Assembly (NCBI RefSeq): GCF_007829835.1
Contig: NZ_VIWP01000003.1
Span: forward strand, 248,001-312,000
Origin: Neorhizobium alkalisoli
GTDB taxonomy: Bacteria > Pseudomonadota > Alphaproteobacteria > Rhizobiales > Rhizobiaceae
Length of the DNA stretch: 64,000 bases
Direction: 5' to 3'
The notes beneath the pieces are model-generated. The model worked only from the letters and a program-made list of their open reading frames with translations, searched no databases and had not been told where the DNA came from. Below are positions 48,555 to 58,502 of this stretch, piece after piece (position 1 is the stretch's first letter; the number at the start of each line of letters is the position of its first letter). The position numbers were made by a program, and so were the translations under genes.

Positions 48555-48576
48555 CATATAAAGATACGTTTATGTG
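48555..48576. promoter_or_regulatory. candidate SahR operator upstream of metH
   Basis: CATATAAAGATACGTTTATG plus TG, 41 nt upstream of the metH start, differs from the element before sahR at one of 22 positions. Confidence 0.75.
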
Positions 48577-48728
48577 CTGTCCAGTGGATGTGTCGCAATC
48601 CTGTCCGGATTTGTCGCACGGATCTCATATGGTCCGCCGGCCTGTATTTCTGCCTTATTGCCGATGACAGCTATGGCCGGCACCGCTATAGGCTCTAAGT
48701 AAAGCGTTGATGCAGATGGGAGAACAGC

Positions 48729-49997
48729 ATGAGCGAGACGGTTCCAGTGGCCAATTCGGTGTCGAAATTCTGGAGCGAGCTTCCTTACCACCGCAGATGG
48801 CTCATTGATCAGGCCGATGGCCTGATGGACTTCTTCCAGTATCGGGCCATCAACCCCAAGGGCGGTTTTTACGATCTCGATGATTCCGGCAATCCCTTGC
48901 CCGCGAAAAACCCTGTGCGTGGCATCCACGCTTCGGCGCGCATGGTCCACTGCTTCTCGATCGCTTACCTGCTCGGACGCCCCGGTGCCGGCGACCTGAT
49001 CGATCACGGCATGAACTTTCTCTGGAACGGCCATCGCGACCAGAAAAACGGCGGCTATGCCTGGTCGATGAACGATGACGGCCCGGCGGATGGCGCCAAG
49101 CAGGGTTACGGCCATGCCTTCGTCCTGCTCGCCGCCTCTTCGGCCAAGACCGTCGGCCACCCGCTTGCCGACAGGATGCTAGCCGACATCACCGAAATCC
49201 TCGAAACGAAATTCTGGGAAGAAAAGCACGGCGCGATTGCGGAAGAATTCAATGCCGACTGGTCGCCGATCGACGGCGGCCTCTATCGCGGCCAGAATTC
49301 CAACATGCACCTCACCGAAGCGCTGATGGCAGCCTATGAGGCGACCGGCGAAGATAATTACCTGCGCAAGGCGGAAAGCATCGCGGATCTCATCATCCGC
49401 CGCTCGGCCGGCAGCCACGGTTTTCGCGTCGCCGAACATTTCGACACGAACTGGACCGTCAACAAGGACTATTACCACCCCGACGAGATGTTCCGCCCGG
49501 CCGGCACGACGCCCGGCCATGCACTGGAATGGGCGCGACTGACCCTTCAGCTCTGGGTGCTCGGGGATAAAAAGCAGGACTGGATGCCGGAAGCGGCGAA
49601 AAACCTCTTCGTCCAGGCCATCTCACTGGGCTGGGACAAGGAGAAGGGCGGCTTCTTTTATACGCTCGACTGGAATGACAGGCCCGCAAAAACCAACAAG
49701 CTCTGGTGGCCGATGTGCGAGGCGGCGGGTGCTGCGCACTTCATCAACCAGCATCTGCCGGCCGATCCGTTCTATGAAGACAGCTACCGGCTGATCTGGA
49801 GCACGATCGCCAATCGCTTCATCGACCATAAAAACGCCGGCTGGCATGAGGAGCTGACCGAGGATCTAGTCCCGGCCCATACGCTCTTCCCCGGCAAGGG
49901 CGATATCTACCACGCCCTGCAGGCCTGCCTGATCCCGATTTTCCCCGCGACCGGCAGCCTGACGAAGGTGATCACCGAAGCCGAAGGGCGCTTCTGA
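48729..49997 (+). CDS. AGE-family epimerase/isomerase (YihS/mannose-isomerase-like)
   Basis: 422 residues of the (alpha/alpha)6 barrel N-acylglucosamine 2-epimerase family: ARMVHCFSIAYLLGRPGAGD, KQGYGHAFVLLAAS, GQNSNMHLTEALMAAYEATG, PGHALEWARLTLQL and the C-terminal FPGKGDIYHALQA. The conserved His residues in these blocks are the acid/base pair. The length and motifs fit YihS-like aldose-ketose isomerases (mannose/fructose) better than GlcNAc epimerases. Site GATGGGAGAACAGC. It is divergent from metH with no functional link seen. Confidence 0.85.
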   Translation: MSETVPVANSVSKFWSELPYHRRWLIDQADGLMDFFQYRAINPKGGFYDLDDSGNPLPAKNPVRGIHASARMVHCFSIAYLLGRPGAGDLIDHGMNFLWNGHRDQKNGGYAWSMNDDGPADGAKQGYGHAFVLLAASSAKTVGHPLADRMLADITEILETKFWEEKHGAIAEEFNADWSPIDGGLYRGQNSNMHLTEALMAAYEATGEDNYLRKAESIADLIIRRSAGSHGFRVAEHFDTNWTVNKDYYHPDEMFRPAGTTPGHALEWARLTLQLWVLGDKKQDWMPEAAKNLFVQAISLGWDKEKGGFFYTLDWNDRPAKTNKLWWPMCEAAGAAHFINQHLPADPFYEDSYRLIWSTIANRFIDHKNAGWHEELTEDLVPAHTLFPGKGDIYHALQACLIPIFPATGSLTKVITEAEGRF

Positions 49998-50007
49998 CCT
50001 CTGGCAA

Positions 50008-50619
50008 TCAGGCCGTTCCGCTCGGTGCAACAACCGAGCGGATCAGCGTCGCAAGCAGATCATAATCGTAAGGCTTGGTGACAAGAGCCGAGCGCGCAAG
50101 ATTATCGGCGCCTTCGACATTGCGGTCACCGGTGGCAAAAATTACCGGCAGGTCCGGCACGCTCTGGCGCAGCGCCAGAATAAGGTCGAGCCCGCTCATG
50201 TCCGGCAGGTGCACATCAGTTACCAGCACATCGAAAGCCTGATCGCGCGCAAGCTCGATCGCTTCGTTGGCGGCACCTGCCTCGATAACCGTCATGCCGA
50301 GTTCCTGGAGAAAGTCGGCGGTGGAGATGCGGATCAACGCCTCATCCTCGACGAACAGGACTTTCAGCCCGTCCGGCTTGCCATTCGTTTGTTCCATGAT
50401 GATCTTCGGCTCCAGTACTGGCGTTTCCGCCCTCGGCAACAGGCCGGGAGGACGCTGGTCGAGTACCTGTCTGATCTTTCGCGCCAGCGTTTCCCGCGTA
50501 TAGGGCTTGCTAAGCAAATTTACGCCGAAATCGAGGCGGCCATCGTGAACGATCGAGTTTTCCGTATATCCTGATGTGAAAAGAATGCCGATACCGGGCA
50601 ATCGTTCCTTCGCCGCACG
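50008..50619 (-). other. displaced 3' reading frame of the hybrid kinase (receiver 1 end and receiver 2)
   Basis: This frame codes for the last part of receiver 1 (ILFTSGYTENSIVHDG, LLSKPYTRETLARKIRQVLD with its Lys-Pro) and a complete second receiver (VLFVEDEALIRISTADFLQE, phospho-acceptor Asp in DVLVTDVHLPDMSG, TKPYDYDLLATLI). It could only be translated alone from a TTG at 50601 with no clear ribosome site. Its preserved motifs suggest the frameshift is recent or artefactual. Confidence 0.75.
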
Positions 50620-52919
50620 GCAAGATCGCGGCTCTTCAGCTGGCCGGGCATCACGACATCGGTGAAAAGCAGGTCGATCGGGACACCGCTTTCGACGATC
50701 GCAAGACCGCTATCGGCATCCCGCGCCTTCAGCACGCGATAGCCGAGTTCGGTCAGCAGACCGACCGTCGTCTCCCGCACGGCTTCGTCATCCTCAACCA
50801 CAAGAACGGTCTCGTCACCGCCGGTTGCCGCAGCCGGGTTTTCGACCGTTTCCTCTTCCTCGCCAAGCGACCGCGGCAGGTAGATGCGCACTGTCGTCCC
50901 CTCGCCCGGCTCACTATAGATGCGGATATGGCCGCCGGACTGTTTGACGAAACCATAGACCATGGAGAGGCCAAGCCCGGTCCCCTTGCCTTCCGGCTTG
51001 GTGGTGAAGAAGGGATCGAAGACCTTTTCGAGCACATCCGGCGTCATGCCCGAACCGGTATCGGTCACCGCCAGCATGACGAACTGTCCCGGCTCGATCT
51101 CGAAGGCCGTACGGGCATATTCATCGTCGAGATAGGCATTGCCGATCTCTATCGTCAGCTTGCCCTGCCCGTTCATCGCATCGCGCGCGTTGATCGCCAG
51201 GTTGAGAAGCGCGTTCTCGACATTCGAAGAATCGATCAGCGTGTTCCACAGACCGCCGCCAACGATCGTATCGATCTCGATCGCCTCACCAAGACTGCGT
51301 CGCAGCAGGTGGTCCAGCTCGCGGATGAGCCGCCCAAGATTGACCACTTTCGGTGCCAGCGGCTGCCGGCGACCAAAGGAGAGAAGCTGCGAGGCAAGCC
51401 GTGCACCACGCGACGCGCCGGCCAGCGCATTGCTGATTCGTTTCTCGGCGGCCGTATTGCCGGCGATCTCGCTCGAAAGCAGCTGCAGATTGCCGGTAAT
51501 CACTTGCAGGAGATTGTTGAAGTCATGGGCGATGCCGCCGGCCAGATTGCCGATCGCTTCCATCTTCTGGCTCTGGCGCAGCACTTCCTGGGTTCGTTGC
51601 AGCTCTTCCGTCCGCTCCTCGATGCGGTGGCCAAGAGATTCCGCCAGATATTCGAGGTTGGATTCGGTGCGTTTCTGATCGTCGATATCCGTATTGGTGG
51701 CGACCCAGAAGACGATCTCGCCCTGCGGATTGCTGACCGGCACCGCCCGGCTGAGGAACCAGCGATACTGGCCGTCATGACGCCGCAACCGAAGCTCGCC
51801 CTGAAAGGTCTCTCCGGTCCGCACCGCATGTTTCCAGCCTTCCTCGACACGCTGCATGTCATCGGGATGCAGAATGGAGGAACGCTTGGTCTGGTCGAAA
51901 TAGATCTCGTCCAGTCCGCTATAGCGGTAGAGCTCGTCATTGACCCACAACATCCGGCCGTCCGGCGAGGCCGTCCAGACCTGGTTCGGCAGCGATTGCG
52001 CAAGCGTGCGAAAACGCTCCTCGCTTTCCCGCGCCGCGACCTGGGCAAGTCTCAGGTCGGTGACATCATGCCCTTGTACGAAGATGCCGGTGATCGCATC
52101 GTCGCGGTCGAAGATCGGTTGATAGACGAAATCGAGAAACCGTTCCTGATAGGCCTCGTCGGGATGGTTCTGCAACAGCACGCGCACGCTCTTGCCGCTA
52201 TAGGGCACGCCGGTCCGGTAGACCTCGTCGAGCAGCTCGTAAAACCCCTGGCCGGCAATATCGGGAAGAGCATCGCGAATGGTCCGGCCGACCAGCTCGT
52301 CTCGCCCGACAAGCGCCCGATAGGCGCCGTTGGCGATGCTGAAGACATGCTGAGCGCCCCGGAACACGGCCATGAAACCGGGCGCCTGCTCGAACAGCGC
52401 GTGCACATATTCGAGCTCCTCGCCAAGCGCCAGGTTCTCGCCCTTGAGAGCCTTGGCGTGGTTCAGCAGCGAGGATTGCAGGTTCGTGCCACTATCGGGC
52501 ACGGAATGCCTCAGCTTCTGCAGTTCCGTGACATCGACCGTATGCTGCAAGACAAAGCGGATCTCGCCATTTTCCTCCGGGATAGGTGTGTGGGTGGCGC
52601 TCCAGTAACGCTCCTCCAGCACACCGTCGTCATTGGCGATCGGATAGGGAATAAGCGGCAGGTGATCGACCGCACCGGTCGAAAACACCTTTGTCAGGGA
52701 TTGCCGCAGCAGCCGGTCCGGCACCGATCCCGGCGCACTCGGAAAGGCGTCGAACATGCCCTTGCCGGTCAGCTCTTCGCGCGATCGACCGGTGACGGCG
52801 AGATAGGCGTCGTTCATGCCGACGAGCCGCCACTCCCGGTCAAGAATGACATAAGGATTTGGCGATAGGTTGAACAACGTATTGAAGTCGATGGCGGATA
52901 GACCCGTCAGCCGAAACAT
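50008..52919 (-). pseudogene. hybrid PAS histidine kinase with two receivers, broken by a -1 frameshift
   Basis: The intact frame from 52919 (site AGGGACGAAGC) runs for 799 codons to 50520. It has about three PAS domains (residues 10-130, 165-290, 295-420), the H-box GGIAHDFNNLLQVITGNLQ, the ATPase core (ENALLNLAINARDAM, GTGLGLSMVYGFVKQSGGH) and the start of receiver 1 (VLVVEDDEAVRETT, LLFTDVVMPG). At about 50614-50617 the frame is lost: adding one G restores a continuous receiver (GIGILFTSGYTENSIVHDG) in the other frame. Either a real mutation, removing the end of receiver 1 and all of receiver 2, or a sequencing error. Confidence 0.85.
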
Positions 52920-53201
52920 GCTTCGTCCCTAATGCTAAGCGCCCCATTCGGTTATAGTTTTTTTTTGATTCGAAAGACAATGACAAAGACGATGCCGAGC
53001 CCATCTCGCCAAAAAGTTGCAGTCTGTTTTCGGCGATCGGGATTCTGATGGAACAAAACCATGTGCATGACCCAGCCCATCGCGCCTGCCCATTGGACGT
53101 TGCATTTCAGCTCGTGCTACAACGCAAATTGACAAACGGCATTTTGAATGCCCCTTTCGCGGCGAGGACCATGCCGGCAGTCTCGCATTCGGTGACCCTC
53201 T

Positions 53202-54719
53202 ATGGCTAAAGACGCGATGACAGGACGGACGGAAAGCTTCGTGCATTCGGTGCTGGAGCGGCAGTTCTCAGCAAGGGAGATCTACGCCATCGTCACCGGC
53301 GGCGTGGTCTTCATGTTTATTCTGCGCCTCCTGCTCGCCGGCCCGCTTGCCGACAAGGCGACCTTCATTTTCTTCATCCCCCCCATCCTCGTTGCGGCCG
53401 TCATCGGTGGCCTGACGCCATCGGTCTTCACCGTCGGCCTTTCGGCACTCGCCATCTGGGCGCTCAAGGAACTGACGACCGAAGGCGCCGGTCTCTGGGA
53501 AATGATCGTCGTCCTGGTTTCGGGCCTCGCGATCGCCCTGATGGGCAAGGCGCTTCATGTCGCCCGCATCGTCATCAAACAGGCGCAGACGAGGGCGGAG
53601 ACCCGCGAGGCACATCTCGAATCCATCCTCGACACGGTTCTGGATGCCACGATCGTCAGCAAGAAGGACGGCACGATCATCTCCTTCAACTCGGCCGCCG
53701 TTCGTCAGTTCGGTTATGCGCCGGACGAGGTGATCGGCGAGAACCTGCGCATGCTGATGCCGGAACCCTATCATCACGAACATGATGGTTATCTCGACCG
53801 TTACCTGCGCACCGGCGAAAAACGCATCATCGGCCGCGACCGCGTCGTTGTCGGCAAGCGCAAGGACGGCTCGACCTTCCCGATGAAGCTCGCCGTCGGC
53901 GAGACGCGCTCGGGTGGAGAGACCTTCTTCACGGGCTTTGTCCGCGACCTGACGGAGCGCGCCGAATCGGCAGCACGCCTGCAGGAAATCCAAGGCGAGC
54001 TCGCCCGTCTGGCGCGGCTCAACGAAATGGGGGAAATGGCCTCGACCCTTGCCCACGAGCTCAATCAGCCACTCTCGGCGATCGCCAATTACGTCCACGG
54101 CTGCTCGCGCCTGCTACGCGACCTCGACGACGAGACGGCGGTCAGGATGCGCGATGCGCTCGAGGAAACCGCGCAGCAGTCTTTGCGCGCCGGCCAGATC
54201 ATCAAGCATCTGCGGGAATTCGTCACCAAGGGCGAAACGGAGAAGGCGCCGCACAATATCCGCCGGCTTGTTGAAGAGGCTGCGGCACTTGCTCTGGTCG
54301 GCTCACGCGAAAAGGGCGTGCGCACGCTTTTCCATTTCTCCCCCGGCCCCGAGACGGTGATCGTCGACCGGATCCAGATCCAGCAGGTCTTGACCAACCT
54401 CATGCGCAACGCGATCGAGGCGATGCGCGACAGCGAACGGCGTGAGCTTTCGGTCAGCACGGTGGTCAACGATGACGATGAGGTTATGGTCGTTGTCGAG
54501 GATACCGGTCCGGGCATATCCGACGAGATCGCCGGCCAGCTTTTTCAGCCTTTCGTCACCACGAAAGCAGGCGGAATGGGAATAGGGCTTTCCATCTGCA
54601 AGCGCATCGTGGAAGCTCATGGTGGAGAGATGACGGTCTCCAGCAATTCTGCCGGTGGTGCGACCTTCCGTTTCACCGTCCCCATAGACAAGGAGGAAAG
54701 CGATAATGCCGACCGCTGA
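53202..54719 (+). CDS. fixL: oxygen-sensing histidine kinase FixL
   Basis: 505 residues. Membrane helices fill about residues 28-120. The heme PAS domain (about 135-255) has the proximal His194 in [20 protein letters not shown] and [18 protein letters not shown], the FixL fingerprint. The kinase core has [19 protein letters not shown] (phospho-His285), [10 protein letters not shown] and [19 protein letters not shown]. Low O2 leaves the heme unligated and activates phosphorylation of FixJ. The numbering of both His residues equals that I recall for S. meliloti FixL. It overlaps fixJ by 14 nt. Confidence 0.95.
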   Translation: MAKDAMTGRTESFVHSVLERQFSAREIYAIVTGGVVFMFILRLLLAGPLADKATFIFFIPPILVAAVIGGLTPSVFTVGLSALAIWALKELTTEGAGLWEMIVVLVSGLAIALMGKALHVARIVIKQAQTRAETREAHLESILDTVLDATIVSKKDGTIISFNSAAVRQFGYAPDEVIGENLRMLMPEPYHHEHDGYLDRYLRTGEKRIIGRDRVVVGKRKDGSTFPMKLAVGETRSGGETFFTGFVRDLTERAESAARLQEIQGELARLARLNEMGEMASTLAHELNQPLSAIANYVHGCSRLLRDLDDETAVRMRDALEETAQQSLRAGQIIKHLREFVTKGETEKAPHNIRRLVEEAAALALVGSREKGVRTLFHFSPGPETVIVDRIQIQQVLTNLMRNAIEAMRDSERRELSVSTVVNDDDEVMVVVEDTGPGISDEIAGQLFQPFVTTKAGGMGIGLSICKRIVEAHGGEMTVSSNSAGGATFRFTVPIDKEESDNADR

Positions 54720-55326
54720 CTACGTGGTCCATATCGTCGATGATGAAGAGGCCGTGCGCAAATCGCTCGCCTTCATGCTGACGATGAACGGATTTGCGGT
54801 ACGTATGCACGAGAGCGCGAACGGGTTCCTGCAGTTCGCGCCGGGCATGCTCAACGGCGTGCTGATCACCGACCTCAGAATGCCCGACATCAGCGGCATA
54901 GAGCTGATCAAGAGCCTTGCAGCGGCTAAGATCAAGGTTCCCGCGATCGTCATCAGCGGTCATGGCGACGTGCCGCTCGCCGTCGAGGCGATGAAGAACG
55001 GCGCCGTCGACTTTATCGAAAAACCGTTTCAGGACAGCGTCATCGTCGAGGCGATCGAACGCGCAGCACGGCTTCTGAGCGACAGGCCAGTCGAACTCGA
55101 CGACCTGCAGGAAGTGCTGGGCAGGCTGCACTCCCTGAGCGATCGGGAGCGTCAGGTTCTCTCGGCCGTGGTCGCCGGCCTGCCGAACAAATCGATTGCC
55201 TATGATCTCGACATCAGCCCGCGCACCGTCGAGGTGCATCGCGCCAATGTCATGACGAAGATGAAGGCCCGCAGCCTGCCGCAGCTTGTCCGCATGGCAA
55301 TCGCGGCAGGTTTCGGCCCGCACTGA
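54706..55326 (+). CDS. fixJ: response regulator FixJ
   Basis: 206 residues. A receiver domain ([19 protein letters not shown], phospho-acceptor Asp in [18 protein letters not shown] with Lys) precedes a LuxR/FixJ-type HTH (LSDREREVL-like [44 protein letters not shown]). Phosphorylated by FixL at low oxygen it activates fixK and, in nitrogen fixers, nifA. The start lies inside fixL after AAGGAGGAAAGCGATA. The predicted target palindrome lies before fixK at 55935. Confidence 0.95.
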   Translation: MPTADYVVHIVDDEEAVRKSLAFMLTMNGFAVRMHESANGFLQFAPGMLNGVLITDLRMPDISGIELIKSLAAAKIKVPAIVISGHGDVPLAVEAMKNGAVDFIEKPFQDSVIVEAIERAARLLSDRPVELDDLQEVLGRLHSLSDRERQVLSAVVAGLPNKSIAYDLDISPRTVEVHRANVMTKMKARSLPQLVRMAIAAGFGPH

Positions 55327-55373
55327 ATGCAATCTGGCAGATCATTTCGACACCCTAAAATAGTTGGCATTTT

Positions 55374-55387
55374 TTGATCTAGCGCAA
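55374..55387. promoter_or_regulatory. FixK/FNR-box-like site upstream of the fixT-like gene
   Basis: TTGATCTAGCGCAA matches the anaerobox consensus TTGAT-N4-ATCAA at 8 of 10 positions. Its centre is about 51 bp before the ATG at 55432, compatible with a class II FixK-activated promoter. Confidence 0.5.
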
Positions 55388-55431
55388 AGTTTACTCGACC
55401 ATAAAGGTTTTAACTACCGCTTCCTGCGGCA

Positions 55432-55821
55432 ATGCCGCATGCTCTTGGTCAGAGAAAAACCTTGCCATCTCCCACAGGAACCATCGCCGTATTCGCGCCC
55501 GATCTGGCCCTGAGGCAGTCGCTCACCTTCGCGTTGGAGGTCGAGGGCTTCTGTGTAGCGGCGTTCGAACGCTGGAAGAAGGGCGGCCTGCTGGCATCAT
55601 GGCTCTGTGTCGTCATAGACGACCACATCGTCCGCAACTCCGATGAAGCCTTTGATTTTGTGGCCAATCCCGAAAACAGGGTGATCATGCTCGCCGACGG
55701 CCTGTCGCCGGTTGCCGACGACAACCTGGCAAAGATCCTGACCAAGCCCTTCGACGGGGCAGAGCTTCTGCGCCTCGTCAAGGATCTTGCCGCCCCGGCA
55801 AGGGTGCTGGCGCCGGAATAG
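55432..55821 (+). CDS. degenerate receiver-like protein, FixT candidate
   Basis: 129 residues resembling a single receiver domain: strand TIAVFAPDLALRQSLTFALE, acidic VIDDH (residues 61-65) near the usual phospho-acceptor, and LTKPFDGAELLRL with the conserved Lys-Pro (105-106). It has two cysteines (41, 59), fewer than the four I recall in the Fe-S protein FixT of Caulobacter. Its place between fixJ and fixK is that of fixT in S. meliloti, whose product inhibits FixL, and a FixK-box-like site lies upstream. FixT function is inferred. The start codon is uncertain. Confidence 0.7.
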   Translation: MPHALGQRKTLPSPTGTIAVFAPDLALRQSLTFALEVEGFCVAAFERWKKGGLLASWLCVVIDDHIVRNSDEAFDFVANPENRVIMLADGLSPVADDNLAKILTKPFDGAELLRLVKDLAAPARVLAPE

Positions 55822-55934
55822 CCGGCCAAAACAGAAACGGCCCGAAATCGGAAGCGATCTTCGGAAGACCCGATCCTGCAGACACAGATCGCCAGCACAT
55901 CCTCTGCGTCCATCTGGAGCACACAAGGGATGCG

Positions 55935-55952
55935 CTACGTATTATCCCGTAG
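55935..55952. promoter_or_regulatory. FixJ-box-like palindrome upstream of fixK
   Basis: CTACGTATTATCCCGTAG resembles the FixJ-P recognition sequence (of the type TACGTA-TTTCCC-TTA as I recall it for S. meliloti fixK) and ends 67 nt before the fixK ATG, so it would lie at about -65 to -45 of a promoter with a short leader. Confidence 0.6.
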
Positions 55953-56019
55953 TGTTACAACCGAATTATCCGAGCCTTCCGTTTCAGGCATTCTGTACCT
56001 GTCACGGAGAGGATTTCTG

Positions 56020-56664
56020 ATGAGCATTACTGCACGCAGCATAGAGACCAAAACTGGCTCGACCCCGATTGCCTTCCCCCCCTCGATGATCGGGAATCAG
56101 AAAACCTCTCCGCTGACCACTTTTGCAGGCGGAGCAGAAATTTACGTCCCGGGCGAACAGGCCGGAAACCTCTACGAAGTGGAATTCGGTGCAGTGCGTC
56201 TTCACCGACTTCTCTCCGATGGCCGGCGCCAGGTCATCGCCTTCTACCTTGCCGGCGAGACGTTCGGTTTCGAGGCGGAACGCAGCCACAGCTTCTTCGC
56301 CGAAGCCATGGTGCCGACCGGCGTGCGGATCTCCCGCCAGCCGGACGGTCAGGCTTCGCCGGAACTGCTCATCCTGGCACTGCGCGGCATGATGCGCGCC
56401 CAGGAACATCTGACCGTGATCGGACGCCAGACGGCCGTAGAACGGATTGTCGGCTTCCTGCTCGACATGGCCAACCGCCAGGGCAGCCTCAACCATTTCG
56501 ACCTGCCGATGTCGCGTCTCGATATCGCCGATTACCTCGGCCTGACGATCGAGACCGTATCCCGGGTTTTCGCCAAGCTGCGCGCCGCCGGGCTGATCAA
56601 GCTCCAGAGCGTCCGCTGCGTCCAGATCAAGGATTTCCAAGCGCTGGGAGGTTTGTGCGCGTAG
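56020..56664 (+). CDS. fixK: Crp/Fnr-family regulator FixK
   Basis: 214 residues. A cyclic-nucleotide-binding-like beta roll (EIYVPGEQAGNLYEVEFGAV, IAFYLAGETFGFEAE) leads to a winged helix with recognition helix TIETVSRVFAKLRAAGL (Glu178, Ser181, Arg182, as in FNR-type TTGAT readers). It lacks the N-terminal cysteine cluster of FNR, as expected for FixK, whose control is through FixLJ transcription; Cys200 lies in the HTH wing region. The start is the ATG at 56020 with GGAGAGGATTTCTG. It would turn on microaerobic genes such as fixNOQP, not in this window. Confidence 0.9.
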   Translation: MSITARSIETKTGSTPIAFPPSMIGNQKTSPLTTFAGGAEIYVPGEQAGNLYEVEFGAVRLHRLLSDGRRQVIAFYLAGETFGFEAERSHSFFAEAMVPTGVRISRQPDGQASPELLILALRGMMRAQEHLTVIGRQTAVERIVGFLLDMANRQGSLNHFDLPMSRLDIADYLGLTIETVSRVFAKLRAAGLIKLQSVRCVQIKDFQALGGLCA

Positions 56665-56752
56665 ACTGAAAAGAGACGGTGGCGCTTTCTCCCAGGTGGC
56701 CACCAATCTCCAAAGTCCTCTTCCCCCAAGAATGACGCGCCTCCCAGCAACG

Positions 56753-56796
56753 CGCGGCGGATCATCCTCACACATGATCCGCCGCGAAGTCTTTTT
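56753..56796 (+). terminator. terminator of fixK
   Basis: CGCGGCGGATCAT and ATGATCCGCCGCG form a perfect 13-bp stem around an 8-nt loop, followed by AAGTCTTTTT on the plus strand. The cutC gene converges on it from the other side. Confidence 0.8.
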
Positions 56797-56805
56797 CAGA
56801 CCAGC

Positions 56806-57528
56806 TTAAAATCCGGAAAGAACCGAACGCAGGCCTGCCACCGCTTCCCGGCTGGTCTTGTATGACGTCGGCATCTCGAAGCCGAACTCGACGCTGCGCC
56901 GATCGCGTGCCTCGACCGGCTTTCGGCAGGAACTGTGGATTTCCGACACGCCCGTGCGCCGCACAAGCTCCGCAGCATTCTCGGCATTGATCCCGCTTCC
57001 GGGCATGATCGATATTTTGCCCTGCGCCCTTGCCTTGAGGGCGGCCAACAGATCCAGCCTCTCAGGTGCACGCGGGCCAAGACCGGATGTCAAGATCCGC
57101 TCGACGCCGAGATCTGCCGCCTGATCGACGGCCTCGAAAGGGTCCTGAACGAGATCGAAAGCCCGGTGCAGTGTCAGGCCAAGGCCTGCCGAATGGGAAA
57201 CAAGCCGCTCAAGCAGGCAGATATCGAGCCGCATGTCCGGCAGGTTGGCGCCGATCACGACGCCGGCAAGCCCGAACGACCGGACGGCATCGATATCCGC
57301 CAGCATCGCTGCTTCGTCCGCTTCATCGAAGACGAAATCACCCGCCCTCGGCCGGATCATGGCATAGACAGGCACCGGCACCTTGGCGGCCAGCGCCATC
57401 AGTCCGGATGAAGGCGTGAGCCCGCCGACATCGAGCGCCGCACAGAGTTCGATCCGGTCCGCACCACCGGCAATCGCAGCTTCCAGCCCCTGCGGACTGT
57501 CGACGCAGACTTCGAGAAGAACGCTCAT
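56806..57528 (-). CDS. cutC: CutC family protein
   Basis: 240 residues of the CutC TIM-barrel family: LLEVCVDSPQGLEAAIAGGA, DRIELCAALDVGGLTPSSGL, VYAMIRPRAGDFVF, VIGANLPDMRLD, LTLHRAFDLVQDP and KISIMPGSGINAEN. The name comes from copper tolerance in E. coli, but the link to copper is disputed and the true activity is unclear. The ATG overlaps the stop of the ROK kinase gene by 4 nt. It is the last of three coupled genes. Confidence 0.88.
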   Translation of the reverse strand: MSVLLEVCVDSPQGLEAAIAGGADRIELCAALDVGGLTPSSGLMALAAKVPVPVYAMIRPRAGDFVFDEADEAAMLADIDAVRSFGLAGVVIGANLPDMRLDICLLERLVSHSAGLGLTLHRAFDLVQDPFEAVDQAADLGVERILTSGLGPRAPERLDLLAALKARAQGKISIMPGSGINAENAAELVRRTGVSEIHSSCRKPVEARDRRSVEFGFEMPTSYKTSREAVAGLRSVLSGF

Positions 57529-58502
57529 GGCCGCACTCCCTGATGGCCGAGCACTGCCGCTCCAGCAAGTCCGCCGTCATCCTGCCGCAAGGCCGGCGTC
57601 ACCAGAACCCGGTCGAACCTGTTCAGGATACGCTTACGCACAGCCACATCGAGCGCGGAAATCAGCGATGTCACCGAACCGAGACCTCCACCGACCGGCA
57701 CGATCGAGGCTCCGGTCATGTTGACCACAAGCGCAAGCGGATCGGCGATCAGTTCCAGAAAGGCCGACACTGTCTTGCCCGCTTTCGCTTCACCGGCCTG
57801 CCATTGATCGAGAATGCCGTGGCTCGTCTCCTCGCAACCATGCAGAAATTGATGCAGCCGCTCGATACCGCGCGCGCCGCCGATCGTATCGGCGCAACCC
57901 GACTGGCCGCAGCCGCAGGCAAAGCGCGGAATATGCAGCGTCTCGCCATCCACCTCGATCATCGTGTTGAGGATCGGCCCATGGCCCCATTCGCCGGTGA
58001 CACCACCTGCGCCGAGCACCATTTTCCCACCGATCGCCAGACCGCCACCGACCCCCGTCCCCATGATCGCGCAGAAGACGACGTCATGCCCCCGTCCCGC
58101 GCCCTCATTGACTTCGGCAAGCGTCAGACAATCGGCATCATTGGCAGCCAGCACCGGCCGGCCGAGAACCTCGGAGAGCGCATCGCCGATCCGACGACCG
58201 GTAATGCAGGGGATGTTGGCGGAGGTCGCCACGCCATCGCGCGGATCGACGAGCCCGGCAATCGACAAAGCCAGCGGCGATGCCGGATCGCCCTTGTCTG
58301 CGTGTCGCGTCACGAGCGCCGAAAGTGCCCCGCAAAAATCGTCCCAGTTTGCAGCCGGCGTCGGCACCCGCTCAAGCAGCGTCAACGCGCCCGGCATAGC
58401 GGAGACGGCGAACTTCATGAAGGAGCCGCCGATATCGGCACAGAAGACGGGCAGGTTTCCTTTGGCTTCGAGAGGCCTGGACAAGACGGCAGCACCGGTC
58501 AT
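57525..58502 (-). CDS. ROK-family sugar kinase
   Basis: 325 residues. Phosphate loop FCADIGGSFMKFAV, ADNDA-type active-site segment LAANDADCLTLAE with the catalytic Asp, the GTGVGGGLAIGGK loop, GEWGHGP, and the zinc motif CGCGQSGCAD define a ROK kinase. Typical substrates are glucose, fructose, N-acetylglucosamine or N-acetylmannosamine; none can be chosen here. Both ends overlap neighbours by 4 nt (dioxygenase-esterase upstream, cutC downstream), so the three are one operon. Confidence 0.87.
   Translation of the reverse strand: MTGAAVLSRPLEAKGNLPVFCADIGGSFMKFAVSAMPGALTLLERVPTPAANWDDFCGALSALVTRHADKGDPASPLALSIAGLVDPRDGVATSANIPCITGRRIGDALSEVLGRPVLAANDADCLTLAEVNEGAGRGHDVVFCAIMGTGVGGGLAIGGKMVLGAGGVTGEWGHGPILNTMIEVDGETLHIPRFACGCGQSGCADTIGGARGIERLHQFLHGCEETSHGILDQWQAGEAKAGKTVSAFLELIADPLALVVNMTGASIVPVGGGLGSVTSLISALDVAVRKRILNRFDRVLVTPALRQDDGGLAGAAVLGHQGVRP

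Noticed and set aside
50928..52868. 646-codon plus-strand open frame opposite the hybrid kinase
   Set aside because: Shadow of the PAS and kinase domains on the minus strand; no domain recognised and no ribosome site.
53048..53209. 53-codon plus-strand frame overlapping the fixL start
   Set aside because: No clear ribosome site and no recognisable protein character; it probably arises by chance in the fixL leader.
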